A program made the translations under genes and the position numbers. The notes under the pieces are model-generated. The model made no database searches, had not been told where the DNA came from, and saw only the letters and a list, made by a program, of their open reading frames with translations. From Ampelocalamus luodianensis (taxonomy: Eukaryota; Streptophyta; Magnoliopsida; Poales; Poaceae), in NCBI GenBank assembly GCA_036346255.1, contig CM070623.1, forward strand, positions 6,800,407-6,864,406: a DNA stretch of 64,000 nt, in the 5' to 3' direction. Each line of letters starts with the position of its first letter. Position 1 is the stretch's first letter. This document shows positions 22,827-35,834 of this stretch, in pieces.

Positions 22827-24016
22827 TTATCCTCGACCTATCATTTGCTCATAAACGCTTTCGCATCTAGCAAAGAGAACATCATATGAAGGAGATACCT
22901 CATTGTTGTCATCGATGTCGTCGGAGTCAGCCATGAAGCACATGCCGGTGAAGTCCTTGGTCTTCCCCTTCTTGTCTTGAGGGAGCTCCTCCTCCTTGTC
23001 CTCCTTGCTCCCGGAGTCCACATCACTCAAGGATCGATCCCCAAGGGCGGCAAGAACCCGGTGAGCAGCCTTCCTGAGCTTGGCATCATCAAACCTGGAC
23101 TTGCGCCCCTGAGGCTTCTTCCAGGCTGGCTTTTCATCCTTGTGATTGCTCTTACCTTTCAGCTTGGGGCAATTTGCCCGGATGTGATTAAGCTCTCCAC
23201 ATTCATAACAAGTCACAGGGCCATCTCTCTTTTTGTTTCTCATATTGTTGTAGGCCCTTGTGAACTTCTTAATCAAAAGCGTCATCTCAGGCTCAGGAAT
23301 ACTCTCAAGATCCTCTTCTTGGATTGCAGATAAAGAAACAAGTGAAAAACCTGAAGAGAACTCAAACGACCCATCAGAGGCTCTCTTGAGCGGGTCTGCT
23401 ACCAAAGCCATGTTACCCTTCTTAGAATGGTCAGCTTTCTGGATCTCATGAGTCTTGAGCTTGCTATAGAGCAGCTCCAAAGTTAGATCAGAGAAGTTGA
23501 TATTTTCTGAATGGCGGTAGCCTTTATCTCCCACTCCACGGTGTTGATTGCAGCCGGAGATGGATGGCATTTTCGTATGTAAATTCAATACCAACAGACT
23601 TCATCGATTTATCAACGTGTTGAAGCGATCAAAATGTCATCGATGCTCTCACCGGGGCGCATCTCGAATTTGTTATATTCTCTTTTATAGACTGCTTGAC
23701 GCACTTGTTTGATTTGGGAAGAACCCTCATGATAGGTTTCGAGGTCTTCCAAATCTCATGTGCGATCTCGAGATTGCAAATCTGTCATATTCTGTCTACC
23801 AAGCCCACCATACTGAAAATTCTTTGCCTTACGGTCATTAGCCAAAAGAGCTTCAGAAGCTGGCGTAGCAACCTCAGGCAAGATAAGCGGACCTCGAACA
23901 GCCTCCCAAATACCTCGTGGTTCGCTCTCAAGAAAGACACGCATGCAGTTCTTCCAAAAGGCATAGTCGTGCCCATCGAAGATATGCGGTTTGGAAGAGT
24001 ATTTATCCATCGCCAA
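22827..24016 (-). pseudogene. Proximal gag with first zinc knuckle (Sirevirus-like element)
   Basis: The start frame (23756-24016) begins MAMDKYSSKPHIFDGHDYAF 38 bases from the primer site and continues WKNCMRVFL and WEAVRGP, the UBN2/DUF4219-type copia gag start. After a shifted stretch at 23595-23755 the second frame (22827-23594) has LTLELLYSKLKTHE, MTLLIKKFTRAYNNM and the CCHC knuckle CYECGELNHIRANC, then an acidic tail. Gag would package the RNA. Confidence 0.88.
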
Positions 24017-24053
24017 GTTCAGTGACCGGTTAAGATCAAGATTGAACTAACCG

Positions 24054-24066
24054 GGCTCTGATACCA
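24054..24066 (-). other. tRNA-Met primer-binding site (Sirevirus-like element)
   Basis: Perfect GGCTCTGATACCA on the plus strand, two bases from the LTR at 24069. It sets the minus orientation and marks 24069-25950 as the 5' LTR. Confidence 0.9.
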
Positions 24067-24068
24067 CT

Positions 24069-25950
24069 TGTTGGACCGAAAAGCGACTAGAGGGGGTGAA
24101 TAGGAGCACGATCTTTTTCTCCCAAATTCAATTCAATCGAATCTCACTCCAATAGCTATGAAAGCTATGAAGATCAATCAATCATGCAGCGGAAGACTTG
24201 TATTGAATCAACTCAAAACCAAGTAAAATCAACACAAAAGCAAAACACGAAGACAACGGCGGTCCGACCTCTCACGGGCGGTCGGACGGTCGGTCTAGCG
24301 GTCGGTCGATTTCGGGAGGTCGGACATTGGTTCGATGAACAAAGAAAATAGCCCGACAAACCAAAGCGCAAATTGATCAAACTTTTGATTCGTGCGTCCA
24401 AACTTCATGAAATTTGACACACACCTACCTAAGTATGTCAGAACCTATTCCAAGCAACGATCGTGATAATTCTTGCCAAGATTCGACCTTTTACGGTTTG
24501 AGCGAAGTTAGGTCAAAACCGAGTCAAAGCGAAAATATGATCTTGAGACTTGCTCGTGGGTGATTGATGATATTGATGATCCTAGATGTATTCCCACACA
24601 TCACAGCAAGCTAGATCACGTCCAGAAACTAAGCAAAAACTCGCGGATCAAATAAAGACTCAAATCATCAAAAAGAGAGAAAGAAAGCAATTGACCTCAT
24701 CTTGAAGAAACTTTCTTTGGATTGATTTGATATGGTATTGGTTTACAGCCACTCCATCAATGGATGACAAAGACTCAATACATGAGCACGAAATCCAATC
24801 CAACTCTCTAGAACCCTAACCTCCTCTCCTCCTCTCCCTAAGCAAATTAAGGTTTCTAAACAATGAAACGTCGAAAGGTCGGGGGAAAGGTGCAGCCACC
24901 TCCCTCCTCTATTTATAGTGGAGGCTTAGGGTTTCTAATAGAGTCTCCCTAATGGGCTCCCGTTAAGGACCAAAACAAACGGGTGACACACGCACGCCTT
25001 TTAAAGCGCCGTGTCCAAATTGTGCGAAGCACTCGCTTGCTCCACCACGTGTAGGTTGATCCAACGGCTCTCATCATGTCAACAAGCCTCTCCCATCCGG
25101 CTCCCACCGAAACCACCATGGCACTTGCACCGACCCCCGCGCCGCTTGATTCAACCAGTCGCACCGAACTGCCCGTTCGGTCACCTTTGTCCATCTTGCA
25201 CCATACTTGAGTCAATGACTTCACCCGCATCGTCGATCATTTTGAACCTCGGCTCTCAAGCCTATTCCGATCATCCTCGCCGTTGACCGCCGTTGACCAC
25301 CAAGCGACCCGCACAACAATAGACAAGAAAATCAAAATCGGGAACAAGTTCTTCACAACTTGACCCACGTTAGTCAAAACATGCATCATGCAACACATAT
25401 GACATGAAACCCATGAACTTGACCTAATCGGCAACCATCGCCACCACACGGCCGACGACGTAGTGAAAACCGGTCGAACCGCCGACCTTGGCCGATCGGC
25501 CGCCACGCCGCTCGACCGCCAACCGAAGGCAGTCGACCGCCACCAAAGGACTTAGCCAAAATTTCAACACTGAAATCCGCAACCTCTCTGGAAATTTAAA
25601 ACGAATAGAACTTTTGACTGGAGGCTCCAAAAATTATGAGACCAAGTGTAGCAGAATCTCCTCACTTGCCTACACACTCTATTTTTGGCCCAGCCTCAAA
25701 CTCCAATGCCACTCAACTTGCCGGTCCGACCGGTCATCAGACGCCGGTCAGACCGCTACCAAATCGGTCGGACCGCCAGACCAAAACACCCGAGGCATGG
25801 GCGGTCTGACCGCCACCAAGGCCGGTCAGACCGCTTGAGACCTGATAAAATCTGAACTTTGCCGAAAACTCGTGTTTCCGCAAACCTTCAACGTCATTGC
25901 CAATTGTCACATCATCCTAAGATCATGAGCATATCCCCATGATATCCACA
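24069..25950 (-). repeat. 5' LTR of the Sirevirus-like element
   Basis: 1882 bp, TGTTGGACCG...GATATCCACA, followed by the target duplication CATAC. Compared with the 3' LTR, the CGGTCAGACCG array at 25468-25540 has lost the central CAG/CTG of each unit (for example GGTCGAACC). Units at about 25745, 25800 and 25822 are intact. Confidence 0.92.
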
Positions 25951-25975
25951 CATACTCTCATTTCAACGTCGATCA

Positions 25976-28900
25976 TGTCACAGCCCCAACTATTAAAATG
26001 GATTATAAAGAATCTCACTAACATGCATTATCAAATTCAAATCATTTCATAATATATTGTACTTGGAAAATCTCATTTCATATAAACATACACTTCAAGT
26101 TTCGGTTTTCTTTTAGCATCTGTAATAAAAAGTTGTGATCATCATTTGGAATCAATTTATTTAAATAGTACATTAATTCTCATGAATAAATATAATTTTT
26201 CCAAAATTTTTGGGACTAGTTTGAACCTAACTAAAATTCAAATAATATTCATAGACATACAACATGTTTGAATTTAAATGTCACAAATTTTAATATGAAT
26301 AGTGGGGTTTCATAATTTTTATGGGAACTATATACTCCCAGGAACCCCCACAAATTATTTCATGATTTTTGGAATTTTACTTCTATTTTTAAGCCTCGAT
26401 CAAAGTAGGGCATTCAAATTTAAACTCACCAAACTCTAAAACCTAAACCCTAGCTACTATTCCTCCGATCAACCCAATGCGACTCGTTTGAGCCTGATCA
26501 ACTAAACGCACCTCTCGTGAGCCGCCGGATGAAAGATCAACGGCTCAGAATTCGTACCGCTTCACCACCGAACTACTTAACTCTTTTAAACCTCAGCCCT
26601 TGGATCTAGATCTAGCGGTCCACGGTGGGCCACGTTTCTAACTCGCGCGAACGAGAGACAACGACTGTGGGGCGTGTTGTCGCACCATCGTCTACCTCGG
26701 TGGCGCTCGGGCATCTAACGCCATGCGGCGGCGACACCGACGAGCACCGAACGGCTCCGCTTGGCGCCGTGAATCCACCGCCGCTGCGGCCAATCCTCGA
26801 GCTCCTCACTTGACGCCTCTCGTTGCCGCCATCGCCGAGCATAAGACACCTCGTAACCCTAGTTCTCCTCACTCTTCCTCTCGGCGGTGAGGAAGGGGAA
26901 GCTCTCCGTGCTCCTCGCGGTGTAAGCTTCCTCGCTTGGTTCCGATCGTCTCGTGATCAATGCCTTTTCTATTTTGGCTAACCTCACGATCGTAGCCTCG
27001 GTTTCCCCTTCGTGAGCTCACCTCCGAGCACACTCACCTTCGTGCCTTGTTCGTCTTTGAGAGGTATTATCCTCAACCGAGCGCGTCATATCGCATGCCT
27101 TGGGTTTCTGATCTTCTCCCCTAACTTTATTTTGACAATGCACGACAGGTGTGCGTGTATTCGAAGATTGGATCTGTTCGGCTTAAGTAGAACCCTTCGT
27201 CTCCTACCTTGCTCCGGTAAGGCTCTCATCGATTCCTCGCTTTTATAGCTTCCTCAGATGATCCGTAGGCTATCTTGACCTTTCATTCCACCTGGTTTTG
27301 CTCAGAGAATCTCCTCCTCGTGAAACCGTGCCTTCACCATTTTCTTCTTCGGCGCCGGTAGTGCTCCAGCAGCTCCGTGGTTCCCCGAGCACTTTCTTCA
27401 GCTCAGGTTACTCCCACTTAGTCCCTAGGGCCTCTTCATTCACTTGTTTGTTGTTGCGGAGCTCTACTCTGCTTTGTGCGTTTTTGCCATGAGAAGGTCG
27501 CCGCTTAGCTCCGGCTAGCCGCCGGCGTCGGGCAGCCCCGACCACGCCACCACTACCTGGAGGTGCGCATGGCTATTGCGGTCCCATAATAGCTTTCAGT
27601 TTGCGCCGCCGTGGACCACAGCTCCGGCGAGCCGCCAGGAAAGCGTGGTCGGCGCTACTGATTGTCGGGTTCGTCCGGCACGGCACTGTAGCACGGCATT
27701 TAGTTTAGGCCTAAGGACGTATTTAGAGGTTAAGTAGTGTATTAGCGATTAGAGAAGTCACTTACACGTGGGCCCTCATGCCATGTTTAGTTGGTTGCGT
27801 AAGTTATGGATTGCACATTCTGTTTAGCGAAAACGTATTTTCCAGTAGAAAGATCGAAAGTATGTTTTCCGATCTAGAAGGCGTTTTTCCGAAATACGCT
27901 TTTGGCTTGTACTCGGCCGGGCTAGGTCAATGTTGACCGAGTCAATGTTTTTCGCGGGGTCCCGCTGGTCAGTGACCTCGGCTAGTGCGCGGCTCGGTGG
28001 AAAAATGACCAATGCTTTAAGAAATTCGAAATCCATTTAAATATAAGCTGAAAAATATGTATAACTTCTAAAATGCATAACTAAATCATTTTAACTCCAA
28101 ATTGAATGAAACCACTTCTGGTAATTTCTATTATTAATGAAATTTATATTAAAATTGGTTTCAAACATGTCTCTGTAGCAGAGAGCTTTATTTGGAGATT
28201 AATCCATTAAAACCATTATTGTTGCAATAGGAAAAGGACTGATAACTTCAAAAATGCATAAGTAATTATTGGAAACTCCAAAAGTAGTGAGACCACTTTT
28301 GATAATTTTGATTTTCAGTGAACTTAATTCTAAAAATGGTCTCCATATTACTTCTGTCACAGAAACTATATTTGGGAGAATATAATCTTTAACTCTATTA
28401 TTGTTATACTATAAAAGGTTGATAACTTTGAAAATACATAACGAAATCATAAAAACTCAAAATAGGACAAACTCAACTGTTTTGAACTTGTCTTAATATT
28501 ACCTATGTACCTATGTAATACTTTACCCCACCACTGTTCTACAAATTTTGGCCAAATAATTAAATTACATAACTTAGGGTTAATAAAACCTGAAATTCAA
28601 AATAGCATAACTTCCAATTCATAACTCCAAATGGAATAATTACTTTACCTAAATCCATCTAAAATCATGACCTAAATACTGTAGAAAAATCATGCATTTT
28701 TGAGCATTTTGGTTTTTGAGTTGTTTTCTCGGTATTTATTTGATGTTATAATTATATAGATCCCGAGCATATTGATATCAACACTTACGCTACTGAGAGT
28801 GAGCAGCTACTGTACCAGCAAGGCAAGCATCATTTGAACTTTCTTTTGCATCATATTTTATCCCAGTTTTGGTTAAGTTAGTGCAATGATAATTGCTTGC

Positions 28901-30631
28901 ATGCTATTTTGATTATGTAAATATTCTTGTGATGTGTAGTTTAGTTATGTCCTATGCTTGAGGTTAATCTTGAATTATGCCAGTACCTACATGCTTAAGA
29001 TAGGATGTGATGATTGTTGAATAGGGGTTGCTTAGTCATGCAAGTATAGATACGGTAGTTTGATTGCTTAGGGCTAACCCGACAATTATGGGAAACACAT
29101 ACTTACCTCTTTATACTTTAATTCAGATCTTCGTATCTGTGTTATGAGCTAAAATTTGTTATTTTAAAATGAGATATGGTCCGGACAAGTGTTGGTTAGT
29201 GATGGTGTCTTTGTGCACGAGCTTTGGGTAAGTGGAAGGACTTGTTTGGACAATTGAGGACCGAACTTTGGTAACGTCGTTCATTCAAGTACACTCGTGC
29301 TGCCACACGCGGGTTGGGAGCCGTATGGTTAAGTAGGGGGAGGGTTTTATTGTGTTAAGTCCCATGGTGGTGTAAGGGCATAGCGGCCGTGAAATCCTAT
29401 GTCCCTTAGGAGCCGATGTAATCCTTTATAGTGTGCAAGGGAGCACCAATTCTATTTGTTTTGATTGCATCGGTATGTCCAATATAACTTGTGAGCCCCC
29501 TAGCAAGTGCTATCAGATGCTTGTACTAGGCAAGGAACCATCTTGATTTAGCACAATAGGGCCTTCTTGCTGAAAATGGCATACCATAGGAAGTATGCTA
29601 TATTCGGAGGCATATGGAGGCTTACGGGCTAATCAAGTCGTGTGGGTAAAGTAGTACACCCTGCAGGTATCAATCTATTCTAATAGCCGTGTCCACGGTT
29701 ATGGACAACCGCTTGAGTTCGGGAGTTACTATTGTTAGACTTTTAATTAAAATTGTGGTTGAACTTGGTATTCGTCATGAGCAGGATGTTCATGTGTTTA
29801 ATACATCAAAGTGGGCTGCCAATTTGGTCTTTGCATGATTCAATTGTTTATTCTTGAAATGCTTTACTATATGCTTTACTTCTACTTCAAATCTGATTTT
29901 AAAATGGGCACATGAAAAACTAGTATGTGTAGGATGTTATTTGTTGCGTCTCTTTCGCAAACTAAACCAATATGAGCCATCCTTTGAATGACCCTTGTGC
30001 ATAACTAATTTTATTTGTGTAAGACTTGCGAGTACACTTGTACTCGGCGGATGTTCTTTGGCCTTTTCAGTGAGGAAGATTATGAGTCGGCGATCTTGTT
30101 AATATTGACTTGGGTGACTCTAACGAGTAGTGTGCTATCATTTAACTCCCGATCGGTTGTCGATGGGTGATGGGCATACCACTCTTGGTCTTTTGCTTAA
30201 TTTACTTGCTTCCGCTGCTACTTGATACTTTACTTTGAATTTGGCGGGTCGTAGTATGTAATAAGTTGTAGACTTTGACTATTATGCGGTATGTCTTTTG
30301 ATCTCTTGTTGTATCGTTGTATGGATGTAATCAACGTTGGATGAGGTATGAGTATATTGGTCGTTGATCTTGGGAGCCAATATAAGTCATACTCGTTGTT
30401 AATGAATCCCCATTTAACTCACTATGTGTAGTGCTTGAATCGAAAGAGAATCAACAATCACGTGGCGCTTCGCAAAGGAGCAGCGCGCATGATCGTTGAG
30501 GCTCTTGTATTCGGCTAAGCCTCTCACTTGGATAGAGTTAAATTGGAATTCATTTACCGGAGACCCGTAATTATGTCCCTAAGACCTTATCTAATCTCGG
30601 TCTTATGGAGATAATTACCGGGGTCCCCACA
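25976..30631 (+). mobile_element. Solo gypsy LTR C (4.66 kb)
   Basis: TGTCACAGCCCC...GGTCCCCACA with a perfect flanking duplication GATCA (25971-25975 and 30632-30636). It is inserted in LTR D in the opposite orientation to D. It is the same family as solo LTR B (near-mirror termini) and has no internal domain. It holds the palindrome with one change (29675-29686), a hairpin (30029-30046) and the exon-like blocks listed separately. Confidence 0.92.
27149..30130 (+). other. LTR-internal four-exon transcript model, copy C
   Basis: Exon 0 27149-27216 (68 nt; acceptor GCACGACAG, donor CCG/GTAAGG). Exon 1 27306-27406 (101 nt; acceptor TTTTGCTCAG, donor TCAG/GTTACT). Exon 2 28760-28822 (63 nt; acceptor TTATATAG, GC-type donor CAAG/GCAAGC). 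Exon 3 30071-30130 (60 nt; acceptor CTTTTCAG). Exons 1-2 join in frame (SPSTFFSS then DPEHIDINTYATESEQLLYQQ, shown here in two parts: DPEHIDINTY, ATESEQLLYQQ). Exon 3 is two bases shorter than in D, shifting its frame. Exon 0 is not open in the required phase and no ATG is seen, so it may be a non-coding leader. Confidence 0.5.
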
Positions 30632-33600
30632 GATCACATCCATACAACGCTCATACATAAATAGTACAAAAGTTATACATCACAGTTCCAAGTTTACAAC
30701 TACATAAGTGGCCGACCGGCCAAATTAAACAAGTTCATAGCGGAAGCGAGTAAATAAACCAAAATGCCTGCAGTGGTATGCCACATAACCCATCGGCAAC
30801 CGACTGAGAGTTAAAAGATAGCATACTACTCATCGGTGTCACCTAATTCGACACCGACAAGCTCATCGGTCTCGATATCTTCCTCACCTGTAAAAGCCAG
30901 CAAACACCTGGCTGAGTACCAAAGAGTACTCGCAAGTCTTACACAAATAAAATAGTTATGCATAAGGTCATTCAAAGGAAGGGCTCATAATGGCTTAGTT
31001 TTGCAAAAGAGATGCAACAATGTACACCCTACACATACTAGTTTTTCAAGTGCATTTCAAAATCAGATTTGAAGTAGAAGTAAAGCATGTGAATAAGTAA
31101 TGAACTAAGAAACAAATTAAGCATACAAATAGCAAAGTGGCTTCCCACTCTGATACTACAACAAGCATGAACATCCCATTCATGATAGTTACCGAGTTCA
31201 CCCACAATTTTACTTCCAAGTCTAACAATAAGCAGCCACAAATTTCAAGCGGTCGTACATAATCGTGGACACGGCTATTCGAATAGATTATACCCTGCAG
31301 GGGTGTACTACTTTACCCACACGACTTGATAAGCCCGTAAGCCTCTAGATGCCTCCGAATATAGCATACTTCCTATGGTATGCTGGCCGGATAAATCAAG
31401 ATATGGTCATTTTTAGCAAGAAGATCCCATTGGGCTAAGTCCCTCAACCCAGGTCTCCTACGAAACACAAGACGTTAACGTCTCCATCCTATCGGCCCAA
31501 AAGGAACACATGATTTCTCGGTCATGTGCCCTTACAATTTCACCACCGTGGGAATCAACACAACAGAACCTTCCCCCTACTTAACCATACGGCACCCATA
31601 TACCGCGTGTGATAGCACGAGTTTTACTTGAATTGCAACAACCCAAAGTTCGGTCCTTAATTGTCCAGACAAGTCAACCACTTACCCAAAGCTCGTGCAC
31701 GAAGCACCATCACTAACCAACACTTGTCCAGACCAAAAGCTCATTTAAAATGACAAAATTTAACTCATAAAACATATATGAAGATCTGAAACACGGTATA
31801 TAATGAAAGTTGTGTTTATTCCCATAATTGTCGGGTTATTCCCGACAATCAGACTACCGTTTCTAAACTTGCATGGCTAAGCAAACCCGAACAATATAAT
31901 TTCACACATCCTATCATAAGTATTTCAGTACTTGAATAATTCATGGATAGCCACAATGACAAGATAATAGGATGTGTCTAACTATTCATCACAAAGATAG
32001 CGACATTATCGAAATAGCATGCAAGCAATTATTATTGCACTAACTTATCAAAAGCTGGGATAAAATATGATGCAAAAGAAAGTTCAAATGATGCTTGCCT
32101 TGCTGGTAGAGTAATTGTTCACTCTCGGTGGCGTAGGAGTCAATATCAATAGGCTCGGAATCTAGATAAATACAATACCGAATAAACATCGAGAAATACC
32201 TCACAATTCAAAATGCTCAAAAATGCATGATTTTTCTACAGTAGCTAAGTCATGATTTTAGATGATTTTTGGTGAAAGAATTATTTCATTTTGATTTAGT
32301 ATATGAAAGTTATGGTGGTTTGATTTTCAGATTCCAATATGCCTTCATTCATGTAATTTAATTATGAGATGAAAATTTGTAGAGCAGTGGTGAGTACATG
32401 GATTACATGGATAAATAGACAATATTATTACAAGTTCAAAACAGTTGAATTTGCCTCAAAAGGAGTTTTCATGATTTAGTTATGAATTTCTAAAGTTATT
32501 AGCATTTTCTTTTGTAAAAATAATAGTGTTAATAGCTCATTTTCCAAAATAATGCTCTCTATTATAGAGACATGTTTGAAACCAATTTTAATATAAAGTT
32601 CATCAAATATAAAAATTATCAGAAGTGGTTTCACTCATTTTGGAGTTGAGATGAATTAGTTATAAACTTTTGAAGTTATACATATTTTATAGTGCATAAA
32701 TATATGGGTTTCGAATTTCTTAAGGCATTTATCACTTTTTCTACCGAGCGTTTCCTAGCCGCGGTCACTGACCAGTGGGCCCAGTGAATAGCGCATTTCC
32801 TTTTCAACTCAGATTTTAAATCGAGCGCTGACATGTGGGTCCCGCTGTCAGCGGCACGATCCACGGGACTTGTTCCACGCGCATAAGCGCACGGTGCACG
32901 GGGCTTAAAGGCTAGGGCCCACATGTCGGCCACTCTTCGTTTCGGTTTAATCCCGCTGTTTTCTGTGCACAGGGCCCAGATGTAAGTGGCACATTAGTAC
33001 GGTTAAGACAACGTTTAACGTTTTAACCAATCATTAGGTAATTAAAGACCGAATCTTGGTCCTAATGGCCTTGCTACGATGTCTTGGGCGGCCAACACGC
33101 GCGCGCTTGCTTGCCCGGCGGCTCGCTGGCGCTACGTGCCATGGCGGAGCCAGCCAAGGGCTGTGATAGATGCGCAATAATGCTACGCATCTTTGAGGGG
33201 TGGTGACGACCTCAGAGGTAGCCCGTACCGGCGGCTAGCCGGAGCTAAGTGGCGGCGGTTCTACGGCAAACATGAAAACGACAATGTGTAGCCCCGCAGC
33301 GACATACAAGCGAGTGCCCGAGTACTAGGGACTAACTAGAAGCTACCTGAGCGGAGGAAGGTGCTCGGGGAAGCTCGGAGTAGCGGGAGTTTCGTCGGCG
33401 CCGGAGAAGAAGATGGCGACAACACGACTTCGCACGGAGAGATGGCCCTGAGCAAAACTAGCACGAGTGAGTGGTCGGAACAGCTCAAGGACCATGCTAG
33501 GGTGCTACAAGCAGAAAGAATCGGCCAATGGCTTACCGGATCAAGGTGGGAGATGGAAGGTTGCCCCACGACCGAAAATGGTGCAAACTTCAAATTCACC

Positions 33601-34821
33601 GGATCCTGTCGTGCAGTAGTAAAATTAGCTGAGGGGAAAACCTTAAGATATACCAATACACATTATGGCGCGCGAAGTTGAGGATAATACCTCCTGGACA
33701 CGAAGAAGGCACAAAGGTGTCTGTGAGTGCACGCTCTGGAAGTCACCGGGAGCACGACAATGGACAGCGAGCTACAAGCAAAGACAGGAGCTCGCATAAG
33801 CAAAAATGGACACGGGAATGAACCTAGAATAGGGAGGAATCACGCGAGGGAGCTTACCCGAGAGACACGCACGGGAGAGCTTCCTCCTCCTCTGCCGAAA
33901 AGAGGAGAAGTGAGGAAGAACGGGGTACCGAGGTGGTATTATGCCCGGTCGATGACGGCATTGGTGGCGGTGTCAAGTGGAGAACGCTCCGGAGTGGTCA
34001 AAGAGAGCGGTGGATTGACGGCGTCGGAATCCCTCAACGGCTCGGAGCAGGCGAGCGCGGCTGCGTGGCGTGTGCATTCTGAGGGCTTCAGCGAGAGGTG
34101 GGAGACGACCCTGACAGTGCGGGTCGGCGCGTCAGTCACATGGTGAGGTGAGGTTAAGTGGTTTTAGATCGACCGTTGGATTGCGAATGGACGGATCAGA
34201 TTAGAGAGGATCCCGGACTGGCCAAAAGGATGATGAGATCTAGACCGTTGAACCTTGATCCGACGGTCGCATGCGAAGGTGCAGTTAGGCGGTTGGGCTA
34301 AGCTGAATCACCGAGTCAGACTCGAGCCCAGGGAACAGTGCGACCAGTTTGGGTCCAGGGTTTTGACTGGGATTTAATTTGTTTTCCCTACTTTGACTAG
34401 GGCTTAAAAATAGAAATAAAATTCCTACAATCATGAAATAATTTTTGGGAGTTCTGGGATAGCCTAGTGTCCATAAAAATTATTGAACCCTACTGTTCAT
34501 GACATAAAATGTATTATTTAAATTCTAACATAATGTTGGTCTTTAAATTGTGTTTGAATTTTCTTAGGGTTCAAACCAGTCCCAAAAATTTAGAAAAAAT
34601 TATATTTATTCATGATAATTAATATAGTATTTGAATAAATTATTTCCAGAGGATCTTTAGTAGCATTTATTTCAATTTTTAGTTTGGAGTTCAAATCAAA
34701 GTGTATGTTTCATGTGTATTTTAAGATTTTCCAAGCACAATATTTAAATAAAAAGTTTCAAAACATGATGCATGCTAATGAGATGCATAATAAACTTCTT
34801 TATTAATTTGGGGATGTGACA
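30632..34821 (-). mobile_element. Main part of gypsy LTR D
   Basis: It continues from 10271-10359 and 25951-25975 and ends GGGGATGTGACA at 34821. It aligns in order with LTR B: the CTGAGTAC hairpin (30914-30931), palindrome CTATTCGAATAG (31275-31286), TCGGTCCTTAATTG (about 31650), GC-rich leader (33340-34150). D is the oldest layer of the central nest since the Sirevirus, C and probably G interrupt it. Its left terminus is missing, so its own target duplication cannot be tested. Confidence 0.85.
30826..33605 (-). other. LTR-internal four-exon transcript model, copy D
   Basis: Exon 0 33605-33537 (69 nt), exon 1 33447-33347 (101 nt), exon 2 32161-32099 (63 nt), exon 3 30887-30826 (62 nt, ends TAG). 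Exon 0-1 intron is 89 nt, the same as in copy C. Joining exons 1-3 gives one open frame of 74 codons before the stop. The exon 2-3 part (from DSEPIDIDSY, through TESEQLLYQQ and GEEDIETDEL, to GVELGDTDE) has no Lys or Arg. Exon 2 ends at a GC donor, CAAG then GCAAGC. No in-frame ATG is visible upstream. This is the best-preserved copy. Confidence 0.55.
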
Positions 34822-35834
34822 ACTTGATTAACTAAGACCGTCCCATACCAGTACATGTGGCTATACGCTTAGCCTTTAGATTAGGAGCACCGGCGTTCGG
34901 TCCTTAATTGACCCAAGTAAGGATCTCTCCCTATCTACTTATGAGATACACCTCCCACATTTCTCAGAATATAGTATAACTCGCTCACATCACAAATTAG
35001 GTTTCTCCTTTTTTTATTTTCATGCAAAATAACATAGGTAACCCCTTTGGACTATCATTTCAAAATCTTTCAAATTCATGTTCAACATTTTATCTATTTT
35101 CAAATTTTAGTAAATCTAGAGCCAGGCTAAGCATTTGTGCGATATTCGCACTCAAGTACCCAATTTGACATAATCTATTGCTTAAACCATAACCTAATAG
35201 CTACAACAGTAAGGATACCAATATTTCAAGGATGATCATGCATTGAATAGAAATATAAATGCCATTATTCCCAATATAGCAATTTTAAGCAAACATACAT
35301 GTATGCATAATAGATTTAGCAAAAAAGCAGTACAATAATTAAAATAGTAGGATCAACATGGTCAAAGGGGGGCTTGCCTTGCTTTGGTTGCTCTGAATAA
35401 GAGGATAAAGGATCGTCGTAAATTTCATTTGATGTATCAACGTCCAATCAAAAAGAGCCGGAAGCAAATTAATTATATAAAAATAATTTCAACAGCAACA
35501 AAATCCAAATATTTTTGCATATTCAGATAGAGTATGATTTTAGATGAATTTTTAATAAAAGGATTAGAAGAATGTAAAGCTTTTTGCTGGCTTCATTTGG
35601 AACAGCAAATGCCACTTCAACACAACCGATCCACTCTTCATTTAGTCGTGCGGCCTCTCTAATCCCTATCAGAACTCCTTTCTCCAATCACGCATCTAAT
35701 CCTGATGAATGCTTGTGTTATGCAATTCCTATAGATTATTGTCCGATCTCTCACCGAGAAAGCATAGCATGCCGCTAGGGAATCCCAAGATATGACGAAG
35801 AACAATCACACGCAGACAAGGTTTGACTCAATTA
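34822..35834 (-). mobile_element. LTR remnant F (long-LTR gypsy superfamily)
   Basis: No LTR edge is seen, but the order of landmarks matches A and E: CGGTCCTTAATTGACCC (about 34892), then an exon-like block 35443-35378 (66 nt = 2+63+1) ending at GC donor CAAG/GCAAGC. LTR D appears to be inserted at its left side. Its right side meets the short LTR H. Confidence 0.6.

Larger units (their letters stand above)
10360..25950 (-). mobile_element. Complete Sirevirus-like copia retrotransposon
   Basis: A 15.6-kb minus-strand element with LTRs at 10360-12307 and 24069-25950 (TGTTGGACCG...GATATCCACA) and a perfect 5-bp target duplication CATAC at 10355-10359 and 25951-25955. The primer site is at 24054-24066 and the polypurine tract abuts 12308. 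The order gag-protease-integrase-RT-RNase H is copia. Long gag with two zinc knuckles and a coiled-coil stretch, plus repeated polypurine tracts, suggest the Sirevirus (Maximus/SIRE) clade. Solo LTR B (4.6 kb) is nested within. Many one-base shifts break pol. Confidence 0.92.

Noticed and set aside
33727..34146. Plus-strand 139-codon frame in LTR D
   Set aside because: No domain, antisense to the LTR transcript, GC-rich leader region.
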